A DNA stretch of 5,113 nt from Gammaproteobacteria bacterium (GTDB taxonomy: Bacteria > Pseudomonadota > Gammaproteobacteria > UBA6429 > Thiohalophilaceae): the NCBI GenBank assembly GCA_029880425.1, contig JAOUOK010000177.1:1-5113 (forward strand), read 5' to 3'. Of this stretch, positions 1 through 5,113 are shown piece by piece. The notes below the pieces were generated by a model, which did not search any database, was not told the origin of the DNA, and saw nothing but the letters and a program-made list of their open reading frames with translations. The stretch's first letter is position 1. Every line of letters begins with the position of its first letter. The position numbers and the translations under genes are program-made.

Positions 1-881
1 GCATTAACCAGAACCTCAAATAATACCTTCATCAGTAAAGCAAGATCCTGCTCAAAGGGAGGTATGTCTTCGTAGTGGTAAATAAGTTTGTTTGCGTGTT
101 GTTCTAAATCAGGTTGCAGACGATATTTTAACTGGGTAACGATAACTTCCAGTTCCATAGGGATGTTATCGACCTTAACCTTACCAGCAGTTAAATCGGA
201 TAACTCAAGCAGGTTATTTACCAGCCGAAGTAAAATCTCTCCTGAATGCTTAATGTTATCAATATACATTGCAACATCTTTATTTTTATTCTCACCGAGC
301 TCAACATCAAGCAATGAACTATAACCCTGTATAACATTTAACGGTGTGCGCAATTCATGACTAATCATACCAAGGAATTCATCTTTCATCTTGTTAGTTT
401 TGACTAGCTCCTGTTCAGCATTTTTAATTTCTGAAATATCAATAAATGTTTCAACAATAAATTTATCACTACCTTCACCACTAACAAAGGCGCTATGCAT
501 TATAAACTTGTCACCTTTAGCACTTTCAATATGCTTAAGTGTTACTTCATTTTCAGCAATTACAACAGGACAACCTTTCTTCTGATCAAAACACTTAAAA
601 TATTGTGTGCAATGTTGACCTGACATTTCTGGTTCGGATGAAGAAAATAATTTTTGTGCCGCTGTATTGCTATGAATAATATTTTGTTGCTCATCAATTA
701 ACATCACAGCAAAAGGGACTTTATCAATAAACTTGTTAATTAAAGAAACTTGTCCGCTGTTGACAAAAGAATAGGTTCTTAAACGTTCTTCAAGATCGGA
801 GTTTTCTTTACGCAGTTGCTCTATCTCCTGCTGAAGACTAAGTAACTGTTGTTCATAATCGTGACCATTAGAATCAGACAA
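1..881 (-). CDS. Soluble PAS sensor histidine kinase, N-terminal part (runs off the left edge)
   Basis: Reading the minus strand from TTG at 881 gives 293 uninterrupted codons to the window edge. Residues 8-36 are polar, rich in Glu, Gln and Leu, and probably a coiled coil. Residues about 47-152 form a PAS-type sensor domain (VPFAVMLIDEQQNIIHSN near its start) containing Cys91, Cys97 and Cys104. A HisKA dimerisation/phosphoacceptor domain follows, with the H-box ISHELRTPLN and phospho-accepting His175. Residues 282-293 (LLMKVLFEVLVN) look like the start of the N-box of the HATPase_c domain, so most of the ATP-binding domain lies outside the window. No transmembrane segment is seen, so the sensor should be cytosolic. 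No response regulator is visible here, and the signal is unknown. The start is TTG because an in-frame TAA lies at 896-894 and no in-frame ATG occurs before residue 60, inside the PAS domain; AAGG at 894-891 sits 9 nt upstream. Assignment as a histidine kinase is secure; partner and function are not. Confidence 0.93.
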   Translation of the reverse strand, partial: MSDSNGHDYEQQLLSLQQEIEQLRKENSDLEERLRTYSFVNSGQVSLINKFIDKVPFAVMLIDEQQNIIHSNTAAQKLFSSSEPEMSGQHCTQYFKCFDQKKGCPVVIAENEVTLKHIESAKGDKFIMHSAFVSGEGSDKFIVETFIDISEIKNAEQELVKTNKMKDEFLGMISHELRTPLNVIQGYSSLLDVELGENKNKDVAMYIDNIKHSGEILLRLVNNLLELSDLTAGKVKVDNIPMELEVIVTQLKYRLQPDLEQHANKLIYHYEDIPPFEQDLALLMKVLFEVLVN

Positions 882-890
882 TTTTCCAAT

Positions 891-894
891 CCTT
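891..894 (-). promoter_or_regulatory. Ribosome binding site deciding the TTG start of the histidine kinase
   Basis: On the minus strand AAGG (894 to 891) is followed after 9 nt by TTG at 881-879. The frame is closed just upstream by TAA at 896-894. The nearby ATG at 868-866 is out of frame, so the rare TTG start is the only reasonable choice. Confidence 0.7.
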
Positions 895-931
895 TATTTT
901 TAATCAATCTGCATTTTTAAGTCTACATTAG

Positions 932-939
932 ATTATAAT
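932..939. promoter_or_regulatory. Palindromic -10 element, candidate divergent promoter for thiD and the kinase
   Basis: ATTATAAT at 932-939 is its own reverse complement. It contains a perfect TATAAT on the plus strand (934-939) and another on the minus strand (937 to 932). Predicted transcription starts would lie near 946 (plus, about 36 nt before thiD) and near 925 (minus, about 44 nt before the kinase TTG). Neither side has a good TTGACA-like -35 at 16-18 nt, so the promoter would be weak or activator-dependent if real. The 100-base gap 882-981 holds nothing else I recognise. Confidence 0.45.
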
Positions 940-981
940 AGGCGGCCATATAAACAACATAAAGCCAGCAGGCAAGTAAAA

Positions 982-1770
982 ATGATACAACCTCCTCCAA
1001 TTTTATGTTTATCCGGTTTCGATCCCAGTGGAGGTGCCGGTATCCAGGCAGATATTGAAAGTATTGTCAGTATGGGTGGGCATGCCGTTCCTGTAATTAC
1101 CGCGTTAACCGTTCAGAACACACAAAATGTCAGTGACTTCCAGCCTGTTGATTTACAATTGTTTACAAACCAGGTGGAAAAACTTCTCGATGATGTGAAA
1201 ATCAAAGCCATAAAAATTGGAATGATTGGTTCACTTAAAATTGTTGAAACTATCGCAACAATTTTAAAACAAAACACTAAAATACCTGTTATCTATGATC
1301 CAGTTCTGGCAGCCGGGGGCGGTACAGATTTAACAGAAAACGGGATGATTGAAGCCATCCAGGAATTAATCTTACCGTATACCACGATATTAACGCCGAA
1401 CAGTGTCGAAGCCAGGCTGTTAACAGGTGAAACGGAATTAGATACGTGTGCAAAAAAGTTAATGACGTTGGGTTGTGAAGCGGTCCTTGTCACGGGCACA
1501 CATGAAGAGAGTAAACATGTGAATAATATTTTATTTCACCATGGTAACCATATCGAAACTTTTAGCTGGGAGCGTTTAGCCGGTGAATATCATGGCTCAG
1601 GCTGCACCCTGGCATCAGCAATCGCGGCACTCCTTGCCCAGGAGCTTGACCTTTTTAACGCGGTTAACGAGGCACAGGACTATAGCTGGAATACATTAAA
1701 ACATGCTTTTAAAATCAGCGAGAAAGGCCAGCTCATTCCTAACCGTTTTTACTGGCAACATAGCGAATGA
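982..1770 (+). CDS. thiD: Hydroxymethylpyrimidine/phosphomethylpyrimidine kinase ThiD
   Basis: ThiD is a cytosolic ribokinase-fold enzyme that phosphorylates 4-amino-5-hydroxymethyl-2-methylpyrimidine twice, giving HMP-PP for thiamine synthesis. The protein is 262 residues, close to the usual length of about 265. Visible motifs in order are the substrate-binding start LSGFDPSGGAGIQADI (10-25), TALTVQNT (40-47), the KIGMIGS strand (78-84), DPVLAAGGG (106-114), LTPNSVEA (137-144), and the C-terminal anion-hole motif GSGCTLASA (205-213) with Cys208 in the family's active-site position. The DPVL and YHGSGC forms resemble Pseudomonas-type ThiD more than the E. coli form. The ATG is preceded by AGG at 970-972 with 9 nt spacing. 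The stop overlaps the thiE start, so the two are co-transcribed and probably translationally coupled. No TPP riboswitch is seen in the short leader. Confidence 0.96.
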   Translation: MIQPPPILCLSGFDPSGGAGIQADIESIVSMGGHAVPVITALTVQNTQNVSDFQPVDLQLFTNQVEKLLDDVKIKAIKIGMIGSLKIVETIATILKQNTKIPVIYDPVLAAGGGTDLTENGMIEAIQELILPYTTILTPNSVEARLLTGETELDTCAKKLMTLGCEAVLVTGTHEESKHVNNILFHHGNHIETFSWERLAGEYHGSGCTLASAIAALLAQELDLFNAVNEAQDYSWNTLKHAFKISEKGQLIPNRFYWQHSE

Positions 1771-2426
1771 ATAATAAACATTTTTTATCCGGTCTCTATG
1801 CCATCACTGATCCTGAACTCATGGGTGACGAGCTTCTTGCCAAAGCTGAACAGGCAATTATTGGTGGCATCAATATCCTGCAATACCGAAATAAAACTGC
1901 ATCTAAAACTGAACAAATAGAAGAAGCACAAATTTTAGCCTCGCTTTGTCATAAGCATGATGTGCTATTTATTATCAATGACAGCGTTGAACTTGCTAAC
2001 GAGGTGAATGCCGATGGTGTTCATATTGGCCAGCAAGACACTGGTATTCAGAACGCCCGTAAACAACTTGGCCAGGATAAAATAATTGGTGTTACCTGTA
2101 ATAATAAAATTGAGAACGCCGTAATCGCACAACAACAAGGCGCTGATTATGTTGCCTTTGGTCGTTTTTTTAAATCGTCCACCAAGCCCTCTGCACCCGC
2201 GGCAGAACTCTCTATTCTGAAAAATATAAAGCAATTGATTAGTATTCCTGTTGTTGCGATTGGAGGTATCACGCCTGCCAATGCAGCCCGCTTATTGGAA
2301 TATGATGTTGATATGCTTGCTGTTATCGAAAGCATATTTGGCCAGAAGGATATTAGCGGTTCTACTCGTCAATTTATTGATATATTGAGTCACAAAGATG
2401 ACCACAAGGTCATGTCTGATTTATAA
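1767..2426 (+). CDS. thiE: Thiamine-phosphate synthase ThiE
   Basis: ThiE condenses HMP-PP with 4-methyl-5-(2-phosphoethyl)thiazole (carboxylated in some bacteria) to give thiamine phosphate, releasing pyrophosphate. It is a cytosolic TIM barrel of 219 residues, a normal length. Motifs seen: GLYAITD (9-15), the pyrophosphate-binding QYRNK (39-43, usually QxR-K), INDSVELA (70-77) with Asn71-Asp72, DGVHIGQQD (83-91) with the Mg-binding Asp91, GVTCNN (108-113, where Thr110 stands at a position usually Ser), the FKSSTKP loop (135-141) with Lys140, and the phosphate-binding VVAIGGIT (162-169). The start ATG overlaps the thiD stop as ATGA. There is no clear Shine-Dalgarno sequence upstream, so translation probably depends on ribosomes finishing thiD. 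The last dozen residues are polar and look like a non-conserved tail. Confidence 0.96.
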   Translation: MNNKHFLSGLYAITDPELMGDELLAKAEQAIIGGINILQYRNKTASKTEQIEEAQILASLCHKHDVLFIINDSVELANEVNADGVHIGQQDTGIQNARKQLGQDKIIGVTCNNKIENAVIAQQQGADYVAFGRFFKSSTKPSAPAAELSILKNIKQLISIPVVAIGGITPANAARLLEYDVDMLAVIESIFGQKDISGSTRQFIDILSHKDDHKVMSDL

Positions 2427-2445
2427 TAGTTTAAATTTATTTTCA

Positions 2446-2451
2446 TATAAT
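2446..2451 (+). promoter_or_regulatory. Possible internal -10 element ahead of hemL
   Basis: A perfect TATAAT lies in the 45-base thiE-hemL gap and would start transcription near 2458, leaving a leader of about 14 nt. No convincing -35 is found at normal spacing; the nearest candidate, TTTATA at 2420-2425, is 20 nt away. The gap is so AT-rich that a chance match is likely. If inactive, hemL is simply read through from thiDE. Confidence 0.25.
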
Positions 2452-2456
2452 TAATT

Positions 2457-2469
2457 TAAGGAATCCTTA
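2457..2469 (+). promoter_or_regulatory. hemL ribosome binding site inside a short inverted repeat
   Basis: TAAGGA-A-TCCTTA is a perfect 6-bp inverted repeat around one central base. Its left arm is the Shine-Dalgarno sequence (AAGGA, 2458-2462), 9 nt before the hemL ATG at 2472. The ribosome binding site is strong. The symmetry may be chance, because a one-base loop cannot close a full hairpin. Confidence 0.6.
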
Positions 2470-2471
2470 TC

Positions 2472-3752
2472 ATGTCCCGTTCAAGTGAACTTTTTACTGC
2501 AGCTCAAAAACATATTCCGGGTGGTGTTAATTCGCCTGTACGAGCATTCAACGGTGTGGGTGGTGACCCCATTTTTTTCAGTAAAGCTAAAGGACCTTAT
2601 GTTTATGATGAAGATAACAACCAGTATATCGATTACGTGGCTTCATGGGGACCGATGATTATTGGCCATGCCCATCCTGATGTATTAAAAAGTGTGCAGG
2701 ACACCATGCAAAATGGGCTTAGCTTTGGCGCACCAACCGAGCTCGAAACTAAAATGGCAGACCGGGTTTGCGAACTGGTTCCCTCAATGGATATGGTGCG
2801 CATGGTGAGCTCGGGGACTGAAGCCACCATGAGTGCCTTACGTCTTGCCCGCGGCTATACCGGCCGAGATAAAATTGTTAAGTTTGAAGGCTGTTACCAC
2901 GGCCATTCCGATTCACTCCTGGTTAAAGCCGGTTCTGGTGCGTTAACGATGGGTGTACCAACCTCTCCCGGTGTGCCTGCTGCCCTGGCAGAACAAACTA
3001 TTACCCTGAGTTACAACGACATTGAACAAGTTAGAGAAACATTTAAAGAAATCGGTGATCAAATCGCCTGTATTATTGTTGAGCCTGTTGCTGGCAATAT
3101 GAACTGTATTCCTCCTGTTGCCGGTTTTCTTGAAGGTCTGCGTGAAACCTGCGATGAATACGGTAGCGTACTTATTCTTGATGAAGTGATGAGCGGTTTC
3201 CGTGTTTCCCTCGGCGGTGCACAAGGTTATTACAATATCAAACCTGATCTCACCACGCTGGGCAAAGTCATTGGTGGCGGCATGCCAGTCGGTGCCTTTG
3301 GGGGTAAACGTGAAATCATGGAGTATATTGCTCCACTTGGCCCGGTTTACCAGGCTGGCACATTATCTGGTAACCCGGTAGCAATGGCTGCTGGCCTGGC
3401 AACCTTAAACATCATTTCCCAGCCCGGTTTTTTTGAAGCATTAACCGAGAAAACAACAAGCCTGGTAAAAGGACTGGAGGAACGTGCGGCAAAAGCCAAT
3501 ATCCCGCTAGCCACTAACCAGGTAGGTGCAATGTTTGGTTATTTCTTTACAGAAGAAAAAAATATCTCAAGTTTTGCACAGGTCAGTGCCTGTGATGCTG
3601 AGCGTTTTAAAAAGTTTTATCATGGCATGCTTGAACAAGGCGTTTACCTTGCCCCTTCTGCATTTGAAGCCGGCTTTGTCTCAAGCACACATAGTGATGA
3701 CGACATCAATAAAACGTTAGCCGCAGCTGAAAAAGTCTTTTCTGCTTTATAA
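2472..3752 (+). CDS. hemL: Glutamate-1-semialdehyde 2,1-aminomutase HemL
   Basis: HemL is a PLP-dependent, cytosolic class III aminotransferase-fold enzyme that converts glutamate-1-semialdehyde to 5-aminolevulinate. This is the last step of the C5 route into heme and other tetrapyrroles. The protein is complete at 426 residues, the typical length. It opens with [13 protein letters not shown] (14-26). Other motifs are SSGTEA (113-118, PLP phosphate contact), GCYHGH (140-145, Tyr142 stacking on PLP), the glycine- and proline-rich active-site gating loop (about 153-175), [11 protein letters not shown] (234-244) with Asp237 for the PLP ring nitrogen, [13 protein letters not shown] (263-275) with Schiff-base Lys265, and GTLSGNP (296-302). 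All key residues are present. It follows thiE by 45 bases on the same strand, the same order as in Pseudomonas, and probably shares the thiDE transcript. A GluTR-type hemA is not in the window. Confidence 0.99.
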   Translation: MSRSSELFTAAQKHIPGGVNSPVRAFNGVGGDPIFFSKAKGPYVYDEDNNQYIDYVASWGPMIIGHAHPDVLKSVQDTMQNGLSFGAPTELETKMADRVCELVPSMDMVRMVSSGTEATMSALRLARGYTGRDKIVKFEGCYHGHSDSLLVKAGSGALTMGVPTSPGVPAALAEQTITLSYNDIEQVRETFKEIGDQIACIIVEPVAGNMNCIPPVAGFLEGLRETCDEYGSVLILDEVMSGFRVSLGGAQGYYNIKPDLTTLGKVIGGGMPVGAFGGKREIMEYIAPLGPVYQAGTLSGNPVAMAAGLATLNIISQPGFFEALTEKTTSLVKGLEERAAKANIPLATNQVGAMFGYFFTEEKNISSFAQVSACDAERFKKFYHGMLEQGVYLAPSAFEAGFVSSTHSDDDINKTLAAAEKVFSAL

Positions 3753-3772
3753 GTCAGATTCACTTATTGTTT

Positions 3773-3795
3773 TCCCGGTAATCACTTTACCGGGA
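3773..3795 (+). terminator. Stem-loop after hemL, possible terminator without a U-tract
   Basis: TCCCGGTAA (3773-3781) pairs perfectly with TTACCGGGA (3787-3795) around a TCACT loop, giving a 9-bp GC-containing hairpin 20 bases after the hemL stop. A run of T precedes the stem (TTTT, 3770-3773), but none follows it (TGCATATT), so it is not a canonical intrinsic terminator. It may be a weak or Rho-assisted terminator, or protect the 3' end of the mRNA. Confidence 0.5.
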
Positions 3796-3842
3796 TGCAT
3801 ATTCCAGTTCTCCTGGCCGATAAATTTAAAATATAAATAATT

Positions 3843-3886
3843 ACTTTAGTCGTTCAAAATAACTTTAAGCATGACGTATACTTTAG
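3843..3886 (+). repeat. Three ACTTTA-type direct repeats before the DedA fusion gene
   Basis: ACTTTA occurs at 3843 (followed by G), 3862 (followed by AG) and 3880 (followed by G), with start-to-start spacings of 19 and 18. A fourth ACTTTA at 3784 lies in the hemL stem-loop. The last copy overlaps the candidate -10. The unit is short and AT-rich, so chance is a real possibility. Confidence 0.25.
3853..3882 (+). promoter_or_regulatory. Candidate promoter of the DedA fusion gene
   Basis: TTCAAA (3853-3858, four of six matches to TTGACA) is followed after 18 nt by TATACT (3877-3882, five of six matches to TATAAT). Transcription would begin at about 3889-3890, which is the first ATG of the downstream gene. 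The upstream stretch 3822-3842 is almost purely A/T and could act like an UP element. The rest of the 137-base gap holds only the hemL stem-loop. Confidence 0.4.
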
Positions 3887-3889
3887 GTT

Positions 3890-5113
3890 ATGCCTGAAGA
3901 CATGATTGCAAAGCTGGTTCTTGGTTTACAACAATATCCAGCACTGACATTACTGTTTGTATTTCTCGTTGCCTTTGCCGAGTCACTAGTGATTGTCGGC
4001 TTAATTGTACCCGGCGCCATATTTATGATCTTGTTTGGTGCACTCATTGCAATCGATGCACTTGAATTCTGGCCTACTGTTTTTTTCGCTACTCTTGGTG
4101 CCATCGCAGGTGACAGCCTCAGTTACTGGCTTGGCAAACGATATAAAACAACACTGCATCGCATCTGGCCATTATCCCGTCACCCGGAAATTCTTGAACG
4201 GGCAGATGCTTTCTTTATACAACACGGTGTAAAAAGTATTGCACTGTCACGTTTCATAGGCCTGTTACGCCCGATTATTCCTGCCACTGCCGGAATGAGT
4301 AAAATGCCGGTTAATGTTTTTCTTATTGCTAACATAAGTTCAGCTATTTTCTGGGCACCGCTTTATTTATTGCCCGGGTTACTCTTCGGACTCTCACTTG
4401 AAATAGCAAGTGAATTTGCCAGTAAATTTATATTTCTAATTGTTATTCTTTTATTAGCAATATTTATTGTCTTACTGGCAATACAACGCCTTTATATTTT
4501 TTCAAAACCATATACTGATAAAATTATTCTTTACCTGACAGGCTGGGGAACGCACCACCCACTACTCGGTGAAATACCTGCGGCTCTATTCAACAAGAAC
4601 CATTCCGAGTTAAAAGGCTTAAGTCTGGTTGCCCTGCTTGTTTTTATCGCAACCGGGCTATTAACATTAATCAACAGTCCCTTTGCTTATTCTTTTATCC
4701 CGTTCTCATATAATTTTGACTCGCTGGACCAGTTTATTTATTTCAGCCTGCAAACATTCCGTACTCCGCCACTGGATAACATTATGTTATGGCTTAGCTT
4801 CCTCAGTAGCAGCGAGTTTTTCGCATTATTATATTTAGCTGTCGGCATTCTTTTTTTAAAGAAAAACAATTTATACTTATTATGGTACTGGTTAGCGGCA
4901 ATATCATTGCCTTTAATATTAACACCTATGTTAAACAGCCGCCTGGCTGATTCGTTACAACAAAACTTGAATTTTGATAGCAATACTCTCCCTTTAATAA
5001 TAATTATTTCCGTCGTAGGATTTCTAACTATTATTATTAATTCCGGGCTCAGTTATTCACGGCAAAAATTTATTTTCTATTTTTCCTCCACCCTAGTTTT
5101 ATTCTTGATCCTG
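3890..5113 (+). CDS. DedA family / PAP2-like fusion membrane protein, N-terminal part (runs off the right edge)
   Basis: The frame is open for 408 codons from ATG at 3890 to the window edge. Residues 10-170 are a DedA (VTT, SNARE-associated) domain with Glu31, GLIVPG (37-42), GAIAGDSLSYWLGKR (70-84), HGVKSIALSRF (112-122), and Arg121 and Arg127 spaced like the essential Arg130/Arg136 of E. coli YqjA. The acidic residue that follows PG in YqjA (Asp51) is Ala43 here. DedA proteins are inner-membrane proteins tied to lipid-carrier or phospholipid flipping and to membrane potential. A hydrophobic helix (180-198) and a linker follow. Residues about 278-408 resemble the PAP2 domain of DedA/PAP2 fusions (LQTFRTPPLDNIM, 287-300), but neither KxxxxxxRP nor PSGH is seen. 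The start is 3890 or in-frame 3902, because TAG at 3884-3886 closes the frame. AGG at 3885-3887 is only 2 nt from the first ATG. The C-terminus, including any LssY-like domain, is outside the window. Confidence 0.92.
   Translation, partial: MPEDMIAKLVLGLQQYPALTLLFVFLVAFAESLVIVGLIVPGAIFMILFGALIAIDALEFWPTVFFATLGAIAGDSLSYWLGKRYKTTLHRIWPLSRHPEILERADAFFIQHGVKSIALSRFIGLLRPIIPATAGMSKMPVNVFLIANISSAIFWAPLYLLPGLLFGLSLEIASEFASKFIFLIVILLLAIFIVLLAIQRLYIFSKPYTDKIILYLTGWGTHHPLLGEIPAALFNKNHSELKGLSLVALLVFIATGLLTLINSPFAYSFIPFSYNFDSLDQFIYFSLQTFRTPPLDNIMLWLSFLSSSEFFALLYLAVGILFLKKNNLYLLWYWLAAISLPLILTPMLNSRLADSLQQNLNFDSNTLPLIIIISVVGFLTIIINSGLSYSRQKFIFYFSSTLVLFLIL

Noticed and set aside
88..585. Plus-strand open frames at 88-324 and 391-585
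   Set aside because: They are antisense to the histidine kinase frame, which carries clear PAS and H-box motifs. Their Ser- and Cys-rich translations have no domain character.
882..981. TPP riboswitch ahead of thiD
   Set aside because: I cannot find the conserved THI-box segments (CTGAGA and ACCTGA-like), and the predicted leader is only about 36 nt, too short for the aptamer.
2457..2469. Inverted repeat TAAGGA-A-TCCTTA as a terminator between thiE and hemL
   Set aside because: The one-base loop prevents a proper hairpin, no U-tract follows, and the left arm is better explained as the hemL Shine-Dalgarno sequence.
1293..3224. Minus-strand open frames within thiD, thiE and hemL
   Set aside because: All lie fully inside well-conserved plus-strand genes, have no ribosome binding support, and match no family I recognise.
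3526..3720. Plus-strand frame inside the 3' end of hemL
   Set aside because: It is an alternative reading frame of a complete, conserved hemL.
3871..3897. Eight-codon ORF (ATG 3871 to TGA 3895) overlapping the DedA fusion start, as a possible leader peptide
   Set aside because: It has no Shine-Dalgarno sequence at workable spacing, and the candidate promoter would start transcription downstream of its ATG.
3883..4232. Minus-strand frame 3883-4104 and plus-strand frame 4035-4232 in the DedA region
   Set aside because: The DedA frame across this stretch carries the family motifs (GLIVPG, GD, SRF), so these two are shadows.
4738..4983. Minus-strand 81-codon frame
   Set aside because: It is antisense to the PAP2-like part of the fusion protein, whose frame stays open with a coherent hydrophobic pattern and the FRTPPLDNIM match.

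Overview
The window looks like ordinary chromosome from a gammaproteobacterium. The thiD-thiE-hemL order is the one I know from Pseudomonas. ThiD is of the type with a DPVLxAGGG segment and a YHGSGCTLASA segment, which I associate with this class. The last gene resembles the DedA/PAP2 fusion proteins common there. Base composition is AT-leaning, more so in the intergenic gaps and in the 3' part of the last gene. No genus can be named from sequence reading alone.

Layout. Positions 881 to 1 (minus strand) hold the N-terminal 293 codons of a soluble PAS sensor histidine kinase. It starts with TTG and runs off the left edge at the beginning of its ATPase domain. A 100-base divergent intergenic region (882-981) follows, centred on a palindromic ATTATAAT that can act as a -10 element on both strands. 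On the plus strand come thiD (982-1770) and thiE (1767-2426), overlapping by ATGA, then hemL (2472-3752) after a 45-base AT-rich gap. A 9-bp stem-loop without a U-tract lies just behind hemL. From 3890 to the right edge runs the first 408 codons of a large polytopic membrane protein: an N-terminal DedA domain followed by a region that aligns by eye to a PAP2 phosphatase domain but appears to lack its catalytic motifs.

How the genes work together. ThiD phosphorylates hydroxymethylpyrimidine (HMP) to HMP-PP, and ThiE joins HMP-PP to the thiazole phosphate to give thiamine phosphate. HemL makes 5-aminolevulinate, the precursor of heme and other tetrapyrroles. The kinase and the DedA protein have no evident pathway link to these three.

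No mobile element, CRISPR array, tRNA, rRNA or recognisable riboswitch was seen, and no stretch longer than 300 bases lacks a gene. The most notable points are the apparently inactive PAP2-like domain, a possible leaderless start for the DedA fusion gene, the symmetric divergent -10, and a three-cysteine pattern in the kinase's PAS domain. I found no clearly new multi-gene system.
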